Source: Streptacidiphilus melanogenes (lineage in GTDB: Bacteria > Actinomycetota > Actinomycetes > Streptomycetales > Streptomycetaceae). Taken from it: 50,975 bases of DNA. The stretch is taken from positions 27,432-78,406 of the forward strand of contig NZ_BBPP01000041.1 of the NCBI RefSeq assembly GCF_000787835.1, in the 5' to 3' direction. Of this stretch, positions 44,705-50,975 are shown one piece after another (positions within the stretch are counted from its first letter, which is position 1; every line of letters begins with the position of its first letter). A program made the position numbers and the translations under genes. Below the pieces are notes generated by a model. It saw nothing but the letters and a program-made list of their open reading frames with translations. It had not been told where the DNA came from and searched no databases.

Positions 44705-46633
44705 ATGCCTGTCGAGTCGGTCTTCCCGCGCCTGGAGGCCCTCCTCCCGCACGTCCAGAAGCCGATCCAGTACGTCGGCGGCGAGCTCAACTCGACCGTC
44801 AAGGACTGGGACGCCTGCGATGTCCGCTGGGCCCTCATGTACCCCGACGCGTACGAGGTCGGCCTGCCCAACCAGGGCGTCATGATCCTTTACGAGGTGC
44901 TCAACGAGCGCGAGGGGGTCCTGGCCGAGCGCACCTACAGCGTCTGGCCGGACCTCGAGGCGCTGATGCGCGAGCACCGCGTCCCGCAGTTCACCGTCGA
45001 CGCCCACCGCCCGGTGAAGGCCTTCGACGTGTTCGGCCTGAGCTTCTCCACCGAGCTCGGCTACACCAACATGCTCACCGCGCTCGACCTCGCCGGCATC
45101 CCGATGCTCGCGGCCGACCGCACCGACGAGGACCCGATCGTCCTCGCCGGCGGCCACGCCGCGTTCAACCCGGAGCCGATCGCGGACTTCCTCGACGCGG
45201 CCGTCGTCGGCGACGGCGAGCAGGCCGTCCTCGACATGACGGAGATCATCCGCGCCTGGAAGGCCGAGGGCCGCCCCGGCGGCCGCGACGAGGTGCTGCT
45301 GCGCCTGGCGCGTACCGGCGGCTTCTACATCCCGCGGTTCTACGACGTCGAGTACCTGCCGGACGGCCGCATCGCCCGCGTCGTGCCCAACCGTCCCGGC
45401 GTGCCGTGGCGCGTGTCCAAGCACACCGTCATGGACCTCGACGAGTGGCCCTACCCCAAGCAGCCGCTGGTGCCGCTGGCGGAGACGGTCCACGAGCGCA
45501 TGTCGGTGGAGATCTTCCGCGGCTGCACCCGCGGCTGCCGCTTCTGCCAGGCGGGCATGATCACCCGCCCGGTGCGCGAGCGCTCCATCACCGGCATCGG
45601 CGAGATGGTCGAGGCGGGCCTGAAGGCCACCGGCTTCGAGGAGGTCGGCCTGCTCTCGCTCTCCTCGGCCGACCACACCGAGATCGGCGACATCGCCAAG
45701 GGCCTGGCCGACCGCTACGAGGACGACAAGGTGGGCCTGTCCCTGCCGTCGACCCGCGTGGACGCCTTCAACATCGACCTCGCCAACGAGCTCTCCCGCA
45801 ACGGTCGCCGCTCGGGCCTCACGTTCGCGCCCGAGGGCGGCAGCGAGCGCCTGCGCAAGGTGATCAACAAGATGGTGTCCGAGGAGGACCTCATCCGCAC
45901 GGTCGCCACCGCGTACGGCAACGGCTGGCGCCAGGTGAAGCTCTACTTCATGGCCGGTCTGCCGACGGAGACCGACGACGACGTCATGCAGATCGCCGAG
46001 ATGGCGAAGAACGTCATCGCCAAGGGCCGCGAGGTCACCGGCACCAACGACATCCGCTGCACCGTCTCCATCGGCGGCTTCGTGCCCAAGCCGCACACGC
46101 CGTTCCAGTGGGCCCCGCAGCTGGGCGTCGAGGAGACCGACGCACGCCTGATCAAGCTGCGCGACGCGATCCGCGGCGACCGCAAGTACGGCCGCAACAT
46201 CGGCTACCGCTACCACGACGGCAAGCCGGGCATCATCGAGGGCCTCCTCTCCCGCGGTGACCGCCGCGTCGGCGCGGTCATCCGCGCCGTCTACGAGGAC
46301 GGCGGCCGCTTCGACGGCTGGCGTGAGCACTTCTCCTACGACCGCTGGATGCGCTGCGCGGACAAGGCCCTGGCCGGCGCCGGCGTCGACGTCGCCTGGT
46401 ACACCACCCGCGAGCGCCAGTACGAGGAGGTCCTCCCCTGGGACCACCTCGACTCCGGCCTCGACAAGGACTGGCTCTGGGAGGACTGGCAGGACGCGCT
46501 CGAGGAGGTCGAGGTCGACGACTGCCGCTGGACGCCGTGCTTCGACTGCGGCGTGTGTCCGCAGATGCAGACCGAGATCCAGATCGGCCCGACGGGCAAG
46601 AAGCTGCTTCCGCTGACGGTCGTCAACCAGTAG
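44705..46633 (+). CDS. TIGR03960-type B12-binding-like radical SAM protein
   Basis: A 642-residue protein. An N-terminal domain (about 1-240) resembles cobalamin-binding folds and begins PVESVFPRLEALLPHVQKP. The radical SAM core has the 4Fe-4S cysteines C274, C278 and C281 in GCTRGCRFC. The C-terminal part has a second cysteine cluster, CFDCGVCPQMQ, near the end. The family is TIGR03960, which in actinobacteria and many other bacteria lies beside the TIGR03936/DUF2344 gene and the RNase E/G gene; the two proteins are sometimes fused. The substrate is unknown, and an RNA or tRNA modification is suspected from context. No ribosome binding site precedes the ATG. A terminator follows. Confidence 0.92.
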   Translation: MPVESVFPRLEALLPHVQKPIQYVGGELNSTVKDWDACDVRWALMYPDAYEVGLPNQGVMILYEVLNEREGVLAERTYSVWPDLEALMREHRVPQFTVDAHRPVKAFDVFGLSFSTELGYTNMLTALDLAGIPMLAADRTDEDPIVLAGGHAAFNPEPIADFLDAAVVGDGEQAVLDMTEIIRAWKAEGRPGGRDEVLLRLARTGGFYIPRFYDVEYLPDGRIARVVPNRPGVPWRVSKHTVMDLDEWPYPKQPLVPLAETVHERMSVEIFRGCTRGCRFCQAGMITRPVRERSITGIGEMVEAGLKATGFEEVGLLSLSSADHTEIGDIAKGLADRYEDDKVGLSLPSTRVDAFNIDLANELSRNGRRSGLTFAPEGGSERLRKVINKMVSEEDLIRTVATAYGNGWRQVKLYFMAGLPTETDDDVMQIAEMAKNVIAKGREVTGTNDIRCTVSIGGFVPKPHTPFQWAPQLGVEETDARLIKLRDAIRGDRKYGRNIGYRYHDGKPGIIEGLLSRGDRRVGAVIRAVYEDGGRFDGWREHFSYDRWMRCADKALAGAGVDVAWYTTRERQYEEVLPWDHLDSGLDKDWLWEDWQDALEEVEVDDCRWTPCFDCGVCPQMQTEIQIGPTGKKLLPLTVVNQ

Positions 46634-46653
46634 CGCCCGCACCGCGTCACACC

Positions 46654-46687
46654 ACGAGCGGCCCTGCCTTCCGGCAGGGCCGCTCGT
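46654..46687. terminator. Terminator between radical SAM and SGNH hydrolase genes
   Basis: ACGAGCGGCCCTGCC (46654-46668) pairs perfectly with GGCAGGGCCGCTCGT (46673-46687), loop TTCC. It can serve both convergent genes. Confidence 0.93.
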
Positions 46688-46705
46688 CGTTGTTCGGGGG
46701 TGGGG

Positions 46706-47854
46706 TCAGGACAGTCGGCTGAGGCTCATCGCCGACGGGCCCTGGCCGGGCGTGTCGGTGCAGGACCAGTCGCCGGAGGGTTGGGCGGTGATGAGGGAGA
46801 GGCAGTGGCCGAGGGCCTGCTGGCCGTAGGCGTTGGGGTGGAACGACTCCTGTTCGGTGCCCTGGGTGGCGCCGGTGGTGAGGAAGCGGGCCCATTCGCT
46901 GGTCGCGGGGGAGGGCGGCTGGGAGGAGGTCGCGAGCTGGTCGTGGGTCGAGCAGACCTCGTGGCCCTGGAGGGCGTTCTCGAGGTCGAGGAACTGGACG
47001 CCCTTGGCGTCGGCGACGCCCCGCAGGGCCGAGGAGATCTCGGGGATCAGGGTGTCCCGCGCCCAGTCGGAGTCGCCGTTCCAGAACGGGCAGCCGCCGG
47101 TGTCGGTGCGGGACCAGCCGCTCTCGGAGTAGCGGTTCTCGCCGCTGCGGGGGATGGGGGAGGGGTAGGACTGGAGGATGATCCGGTAGCTGCCGGGCGC
47201 GTAGCCGTCGGAGGCCATCGCCGCGTTGACGGAGTCGATGGTCTTCCCCACGTTCGCCATCGCGCCGGGGAGTGCGGAGGCGATGGCCTGCTGCTCGGAG
47301 GGGTTGCAGTAGCTGTACCAGATCTCGTAGTCCTCGACGCAGGTGGTGATCACGTCGCTGAAGCCGAGGTCGTTGCCGCCGATCGAGAGCACGATCGTCT
47401 GCACGTCGTCGGTCGCGGCGATCTGGGCCAGCTGGTCGGCCTGCGGAGCCTCGCCCTTGAAGGACTGTCCGCCGTCCGCCGCACGCAGGACGTCGGCCGT
47501 GGTGGCGCCGGAGCAGGCGATGTTGACGCGGGTGGACTGGGCGAGGCCCGGCGCGCTGTTCACCTCGGCGGTGTCGGAGCGGTCGCAGCCGCTGTTGTAG
47601 GTCGGGCCGTAGACGACGGTGGGTTGGTAGCTGCCGCCCACATAGGCGCGGTCGGTGCCGTCACGGCTTCCCGAGTAGTCGTCGCTGTTGCCGAGCCAGC
47701 GTCCGGCCTCGCCGGAGATGTAGCTGTCGCCCATGGAGACGACGGCGGTCGGTCCGGTGACGGCCGCATGCGCGGTGCCGCTTCCGTTGAAGAACGCGAG
47801 AACAAGGGTCAGGGACGCGACGCCGAGTCGCATCCCTCTGGCGGAGCCAATCAT
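46706..47854 (-). CDS. Secreted SGNH/GDSL hydrolase
   Basis: A 382-residue secreted esterase/lipase-like enzyme. A signal peptide (basic MRLGV, hydrophobic core, GTAHA) ends near residue 30. Block I is SMGDSYISGEAGRW with nucleophile S44. Block III is LSIGGNDLGF. Block V is ESFHPNAYGQQALGHC, where the usual Asp of DxxH is replaced by Glu (ESFH), as in Streptomyces SGNH enzymes that rely on a Ser-His dyad. At least six cysteines suggest several disulfides. The ATG start has GGAG eight bases upstream. Its upstream region contains TACC-GCAA-GGTA (47922-47933). The substrate is unknown; lipid or acetylated polysaccharide esters are likely. Confidence 0.9.
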   Translation of the reverse strand: MIGSARGMRLGVASLTLVLAFFNGSGTAHAAVTGPTAVVSMGDSYISGEAGRWLGNSDDYSGSRDGTDRAYVGGSYQPTVVYGPTYNSGCDRSDTAEVNSAPGLAQSTRVNIACSGATTADVLRAADGGQSFKGEAPQADQLAQIAATDDVQTIVLSIGGNDLGFSDVITTCVEDYEIWYSYCNPSEQQAIASALPGAMANVGKTIDSVNAAMASDGYAPGSYRIILQSYPSPIPRSGENRYSESGWSRTDTGGCPFWNGDSDWARDTLIPEISSALRGVADAKGVQFLDLENALQGHEVCSTHDQLATSSQPPSPATSEWARFLTTGATQGTEQESFHPNAYGQQALGHCLSLITAQPSGDWSCTDTPGQGPSAMSLSRLS

Positions 47855-47963
47855 GGGTGAACTCCAGGTGAGGGTTGGGGTTCACCGGCCGGTGCGCAGA
47901 ATCTGGCACACGGCTGATTGCTACCGCAAGGTAACTACGGCACTTATTTCTTGAGGAGTCGTC

Positions 47964-47998
47964 CGGAAAGGGGCGCGTGGCAATTACGCCCCTTTCCG
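47964..47998 (-). terminator. Terminator after the VOC gene
   Basis: CGGAAAGGGGCG (47964-47975) pairs perfectly with CGCCCCTTTCCG (47987-47998) across an 11-base loop. It lies after the minus-strand VOC gene and before the SGNH hydrolase gene, so the two are separate transcripts. Confidence 0.85.
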
Positions 47999-48024
47999 TA
48001 GCGAAATTCGGAACGCGTCCGGCC

Positions 48025-48390
48025 TCAGCAGGCACAGAGGCAGAACGGGTGGCCGGCCGGGTCCGCGAAGACCCGCCAGGACTTGGTGCCCGCCCAGTCC
48101 TCGAGGAGTGTCGCGCCGAGCGCGAGCACCTGCGCCTGCGCGGCGTCGAGATCGGTGACGCCGATGTCGATGTGCGCCTGCTGCGGGACGTCCTGCCCCG
48201 GCCAGGCCGGGGCGCGGAACGCCTCCGTCTCGACCAGCTGGAAGGCGAGCTTCGTGCTGTGGTCGCCGACCAGCTCCACCCAGCCGTCGCCCTCGTCGAC
48301 GACCTTGCCGCCGACCAGCTCGGCGTAGAAGGCGGCCAGGGCCAGGGGGTCGGGACAGTCGAGTGCGTAGGCGCGCAGTGTGCCGATCAT
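48025..48390 (-). CDS. VOC-family (glyoxalase-like) protein
   Basis: A 121-residue protein with two beta-alpha-beta-beta-beta units of the vicinal oxygen chelate fold: LRAYALDCPDPLALAAFYAELVGG in the first (residues 5-28) and HIDIGVTDLDAAQAQVLALGA in the second. The end DPAGHPFCLC is typical of the glyoxalase-like group. These include dioxygenases, isomerases and antibiotic-binding proteins; the substrate is unknown. The ATG start at 48390 has GGGAGG six bases upstream. The frame is open far upstream only as antisense of other genes. It is divergent from the CGNR gene across a repeated operator-like array, suggesting that the CGNR protein may control it. Confidence 0.88.
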   Translation of the reverse strand: MIGTLRAYALDCPDPLALAAFYAELVGGKVVDEGDGWVELVGDHSTKLAFQLVETEAFRAPAWPGQDVPQQAHIDIGVTDLDAAQAQVLALGATLLEDWAGTKSWRVFADPAGHPFCLCAC

Positions 48391-48408
48391 GTCGTGCCTC
48401 CCGTGAGC

Positions 48409-48474
48409 GTTACCGCAAGAAGCGGTCCAGAGGTAACTGCTGGCGTTACCGGATGCTGCCGCACTATCGGTAAC
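48409..48474. promoter_or_regulatory. GTTACC/GGTAAC operator-like array between VOC and CGNR genes
   Basis: Four half-sites alternate in the 93-bp divergent region: GTTACC (48409-48414), GGTAAC (48432-48437), GTTACC (48445-48450) and GGTAAC (48469-48474). They form two inverted pairs with 17- and 18-base spacers. This symmetry suggests binding of one regulator to both pairs. The neighbouring CGNR protein is the obvious candidate, by position only. Confidence 0.5.
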
Positions 48475-48483
48475 ATCGCAAGC

Positions 48484-49002
48484 ATGGGAGACGCCCCGGA
48501 GCCGCTGCGGTTCGTCCAGGACCTCGTCAACACCCTCGACGTCGAGAGCGGTGCGGACGGTCTGGAGGCGTTCGTGGGCGAAGGCGTCGAGGTCGAGCGG
48601 GTCCGTGCCTTCCGGGAGCTGCTGCGGCTTATATGTATGGCGCATGGCGGCATGAATATGACTTCGGAGTTGATTGAGATATTCGAAGGCGAGCTCGCCA
48701 CCGCTCCGCTTGTTCTCGCACTCCGCCCCGACGGGGAGGCGGAACTCGTCCCGGCCCCCGGACTTCCACCGACAGAGCTGCTGTTCGCGCAGGTCGCAGC
48801 CGCCGTCGCGGCTTCCGGAAAGGACTGGCTGCGGCTGAAGGCGTGCGCCGACGAATCCTGCCGCTGGCTTTACTACGATCGTTCTCCGGCCGGGCTTGGT
48901 CGCTGGTGCAGCATGGCCGTATGTGGAAGTCGTGCGAAGATGCGTGCTTATCGGGCCAGAGGAAATGTTTCTGCAGTACCTCCGGCCGAATATGCTGAAT
49001 AG
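48484..49002 (+). CDS. CGNR zinc-finger transcriptional regulator (ABATE-like)
   Basis: A 172-residue protein of the ABATE/CGNR type: a helical N-terminal ligand-binding-like domain (RFVQDLVNTLDV) and a C-terminal zinc finger with C121, C126, C142 and C147 ending CGSRAKMRAYRAR (CGSR instead of CGNR). The family is thought to be transcriptional regulators. The ATG at 48484 has only a weak ribosome binding site. The stop is one base before the vapB start, so the three genes CGNR-vapB-vapC probably form an operon. The second half uses many AT-ending codons (such as ATA, AAT, TGT) unlike the surrounding core genes, suggesting recent transfer. Confidence 0.87.
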   Translation: MGDAPEPLRFVQDLVNTLDVESGADGLEAFVGEGVEVERVRAFRELLRLICMAHGGMNMTSELIEIFEGELATAPLVLALRPDGEAELVPAPGLPPTELLFAQVAAAVAASGKDWLRLKACADESCRWLYYDRSPAGLGRWCSMAVCGSRAKMRAYRARGNVSAVPPAEYAE

Positions 49003-49003
49003 C

Positions 49004-49246
49004 ATGGCCAAGACCCTGATCGACCTGGACGAAGAGGCGTTGGCGTTCGCAGCCGAGGTGCTCGGCACCAAGACCAAGAAGGACACGGTCAATGCCGCAC
49101 TCCGGGAGATAGGGGCACGGGCCAAGCGTGAGCGGGCTCTGGAGCAGATGATCCAGCTGTTCGAGTGCGGGGCCTTCGACGACTCCATGCAGCGTCAGGG
49201 ACGCCAGGGGGGTGCGCGGGTTTGGCCGGAGCAGGCGGCTTCCTGA
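49004..49246 (+). CDS. vapB: VapB-type antitoxin
   Basis: An 80-residue ribbon-helix-helix antitoxin. The N-terminus MAKTLIDLDEEALAFAAEVLG followed by KKDTVNAALREI is the classical VapB RHH pattern, which binds its own promoter DNA. The C-terminal 40 residues (ERALEQMIQLFECGAF...) would wrap the VapC toxin. The start codon is one base after the CGNR stop (TAGCATG). It overlaps vapC by about 25 bp. No separate promoter is evident between the CGNR gene and vapB. Confidence 0.9.
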   Translation: MAKTLIDLDEEALAFAAEVLGTKTKKDTVNAALREIGARAKRERALEQMIQLFECGAFDDSMQRQGRQGGARVWPEQAAS

Positions 49247-49656
49247 TCGACACCTCGGCCGTCGGGCGCATGATGCGCCCCGACGTGATCGAGCACTGGC
49301 GCGAGCAGACCGCGTCCGGCCAGGTCGGCATCTGTGACGTCACCCGGCTGGAACTGCTCCGCACGGCCCGCTCCGGCGAGGAGTTCACCCGGATGCGCGC
49401 CGGCGTCGAAGCCCTCTACACCTGGTGGCCGATCCCCGAGAAGGCCCTGCGCCGGGCCCTCGACTACCAGGAGCGGCTCGCGGAGGACGCGGGGCGGGGC
49501 GCCCTGCGCCTCGTCGGCACGGCCGGCCTGCTGCTGGCGGCCACGGCCGCCCACCACGGCCTGACGCTCCTCCACTACGACACGGACCTGGAGACCCTGG
49601 GCGGCCTCACCGGCCTGCCCACCCGCTGGCTCGCCGAGCCCGGATCCATCCCCTGA
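49222..49656 (+). CDS. vapC: VapC-type PIN-domain toxin ribonuclease
   Basis: A PIN-domain RNase, 144 residues from TTG 49222 (alternative GTG 49165 adds 19 residues). The acidic active site is visible: D10 in FLIDTSAVGR, E44 in DVTRLELLR, and D120/D122 in HYDTDLETL. VapC toxins cut tRNA or rRNA and are held inactive by VapB. The start is uncertain: TTG is preceded by AGGGGGG at a loose 11-base spacing. It overlaps vapB. It ends 97 bp before the DUF2344 gene. Confidence 0.88.
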   Translation: MAGAGGFLIDTSAVGRMMRPDVIEHWREQTASGQVGICDVTRLELLRTARSGEEFTRMRAGVEALYTWWPIPEKALRRALDYQERLAEDAGRGALRLVGTAGLLLAATAAHHGLTLLHYDTDLETLGGLTGLPTRWLAEPGSIP

Positions 49657-49753
49657 CGCGCCCGCGTACCCTTGTAGGCGCACAACCGCCCCTACTCCCG
49701 AAGGACTGAGCGCACTGGCACGCCGCACGCCCGATGGTCCGCCGCCCGCACCC

Positions 49754-50557
49754 GTGGTCCAGCGGATCCGTCTCCGCTACACCAAGCGCGGGCGCCTCCG
49801 CTTCACCAGCCACCGCGACTTCCAGCGGGCCCTCGAGCGCGCCCTGCGGCGCTCCGCCGTCCCCATGGCCTACTCCGCCGGCTTCACCCCCCACCCCAGG
49901 ATCAGCTTCATGAACGCCGCGCCCACCGGCGCCGCGAGCGAGGCCGAGTACGTGGAGCTGGCCCTCGCCGAGCATCGCGACCCGGAGCTGCTGCGCAAGC
50001 AGCTCGACGAGTCGCTGCCGCCCGGCCTGGACGTGATCGACGCCGTCGAGGCGCAGGGCAAGGACTTCATGGAGCGGCTCCAGGCCTCGGTCTGGCAGCT
50101 GAAGCTGGACGGCGTCGAGCAGGACGTCGCCCGTGCCGCCGTCGCCGGGTTCCTCGCCGCCGACGAGGTCACCGTGGAACGGCAGACCAAGAACGGCCTG
50201 CGCAGCTTCGACGCGCGCGGCGCGGTGATCTCGCTGCAGGTCGTGGATGCGCAGGTGGACGCGGGTGGCACCGCCCTACCGGAAAGTACGACCGATATCC
50301 CTGCAGGCCGCGCCTGTGCGATACTGCGGCTGGTTGTTCGGCACGCCACACCCGCCGTCCGACCCGACGACGTCCTGACCGGGCTTCGTGCGACGGCCGA
50401 CCTCGCGCTGCCGGTCCCCGCTGGGGTGACCAGGCTGGCGCAGGGGCCGCTCGACGAGGAGTCCGGCGCGGTGACCGACCCGTTCGCGTCCGACCGCGAC
50501 GCGGCTGCGGCCCTTGGAACCCACAGTTCCGAGGCGGCCGGGCCGCAGTTCGCGTAG
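49754..50557 (+). CDS. TIGR03936/DUF2344 family protein
   Basis: A 267-residue protein as drawn from GTG 49754. It shows the family N-terminus VQRIRLRYTKRGRLRFTSHRDFQRALERALRR and SAGFTPHPRISFMNAAPTG. The family accompanies the TIGR03960 radical SAM protein and is fused to it in some bacteria. It is suspected to act on RNA with it. The GTG has no ribosome binding site; the frame continues upstream to a CTG at 49715 with AAGGA before it, adding ARRTPDGPPPAPV, which I recall as conserved in streptomycetes, so the true start is probably CTG 49715. The C-terminal third is Ala/Thr-rich and variable. Confidence 0.88.
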   Translation: MVQRIRLRYTKRGRLRFTSHRDFQRALERALRRSAVPMAYSAGFTPHPRISFMNAAPTGAASEAEYVELALAEHRDPELLRKQLDESLPPGLDVIDAVEAQGKDFMERLQASVWQLKLDGVEQDVARAAVAGFLAADEVTVERQTKNGLRSFDARGAVISLQVVDAQVDAGGTALPESTTDIPAGRACAILRLVVRHATPAVRPDDVLTGLRATADLALPVPAGVTRLAQGPLDEESGAVTDPFASDRDAAAALGTHSSEAAGPQFA

Positions 50558-50567
50558 CGGCGATCGG

Positions 50568-50588
50568 TCGGCGACGCGGCGTCGCCGA
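50568..50588 (+). other. Hairpin upstream of the RNase E/G gene
   Basis: TCGGCGACG (50568-50576) pairs with CGTCGCCGA (50580-50588), loop CGG, with further pairing of GG/CC outside. It lies 170 bp before the RNase E/G start, in a 201-bp leader without a gene. It may terminate the DUF2344 transcript or act in the long leader of the RNase gene. Confidence 0.4.
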
Positions 50589-50758
50589 CGCCCGACCGGC
50601 GCCCTGGGAGCCATCCGGGGCCGGGTCGAGGGGTGCGACCAGAAGACTTCGGCACGCCCGCGAGCCTCGTGGGGGTGCCACGACGACATACGCGAGCCCC
50701 CGTGCGGCGCCCGCCTCACCGGCGCGGCGCCCGGGGGCGTGACGGGAGAACCGCCCGC

Positions 50759-50975
50759 ATGCCCGACATCACCGACAACGAATCCAACGAACGGCGCGAC
50801 CAGAGCGACACGCAGGCAGCGGCCCCCAAGGCCGCTCCGCGCCGCCGCCGCGCCGCCAGCCGCCCGGCTGGCCCCCCGGTCGGGGAGGCAGCCGCCTCCG
50901 AGCCGCAGGCCACCGAGGCCGCCGCGCCGAGCGCGAACGTCACCGCCGCAGTGGCAGGTGCCGAGACCGCTCAGA
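50759..50975 (+). CDS. Ribonuclease E/G family protein, N-terminus only
   Basis: ATG 50759, with GGGAGA about ten bases upstream, opens a frame that runs off the window after 72 residues. The product MPDITDNESNERRDQSDT continues into an Ala/Pro/Arg-rich stretch with APRRRRAASRPAG. This matches the long disordered N-terminal region of actinobacterial RNase E/G, which lies next to the DUF2344 gene in streptomycetes. The catalytic S1 and RNase domains are outside the window, so the call rests on composition and gene order. Confidence 0.7.
   Translation, partial: MPDITDNESNERRDQSDTQAAAPKAAPRRRRAASRPAGPPVGEAAASEPQATEAAAPSANVTAAVAGAETAQ

Overview
This 51 kb window is chromosomal DNA from a high-GC Gram-positive actinomycete, almost certainly a Streptomycetaceae member (Streptomyces, Kitasatospora or Streptacidiphilus). 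The evidence is the very high GC in third codon positions, many GTG starts, and a gene order that I recognise from the core Streptomyces chromosome: malQ, pepN, rpiB, nei, tRNAs, tig, clpP1, clpP2, clpX, valS, folC, ndk, mreBCD, mrdA, rodA, radical SAM, DUF2344 and the RNase E/G gene. The genus cannot be fixed from the sequence alone.

Layout. 1-6.1 kb: the 5' part of an unknown gene (minus strand), malQ, and a first aminopeptidase N. 6.2-7.6 kb: an unknown gene and an alpha/beta hydrolase. 7.6-12.9 kb: the most accessory-looking part, a compact type VII (ESX)-style module made of a WXG100-like protein lacking the tryptophan, a glycine-rich WXG protein, a membrane-anchored mycosin protease and a convergent membrane-anchored beta-propeller. 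No EccB, EccC, EccD or EccE gene accompanies it, so any secretion must use a machine encoded elsewhere. 13-15.6 kb: a second aminopeptidase N in the same orientation as the first, so the module sits between two direct paralogues. 15.8-24.5 kb: a CPWA thioredoxin-fold enzyme, an amino acid permease, BioY, RpiB, a Nei-type glycosylase, a PP2C phosphatase, small membrane and unknown proteins, and a cupin. 24.5-29.8 kb: tRNA-Gly, tRNA-Pro, then the protein quality-control block tig, clpP1P2 and clpX with ClgR-like operator sequences. 29.8-36.8 kb: a membrane-anchored cyclophilin, a PGQY-rich membrane protein, valS, folC, a DUF4233 membrane protein and ndk. 37-43.4 kb: the cell-shape/sporulation-wall cluster mreB, mreC, mreD, PBP2 and rodA. 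43.5-51 kb: an adenine-deaminase-like gene, then a TIGR03960 radical SAM gene separated from its usual companions (DUF2344 gene and RNase E/G) by about 3 kb of accessory genes: an SGNH hydrolase, a VOC protein, a CGNR regulator and a VapBC toxin-antitoxin pair.

Repeats and signals. An intergenic repeat family with GGGGCGCGGGG-type inverted arms occurs at five places. At three of them the TAG stop codon of the neighbouring gene lies in the repeat border (TAGTTGCAC or a close variant). Ten strong terminator-like hairpins separate transcription units. valS, folC and the DUF4233 gene each have a TANNNT hexamer 6-7 nt before a GTG start and no ribosome binding site, as expected for leaderless mRNAs. 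mrdA and rodA are bridged by a 26-codon micro-ORF that overlaps both.

The best candidate for an under-described system is the ESX-type module at 7.6-12.9 kb, followed by the CGNR-VapBC cluster with its repeated GTTACC/GGTAAC operator-like array. All functional names come from motif reading without database searches.
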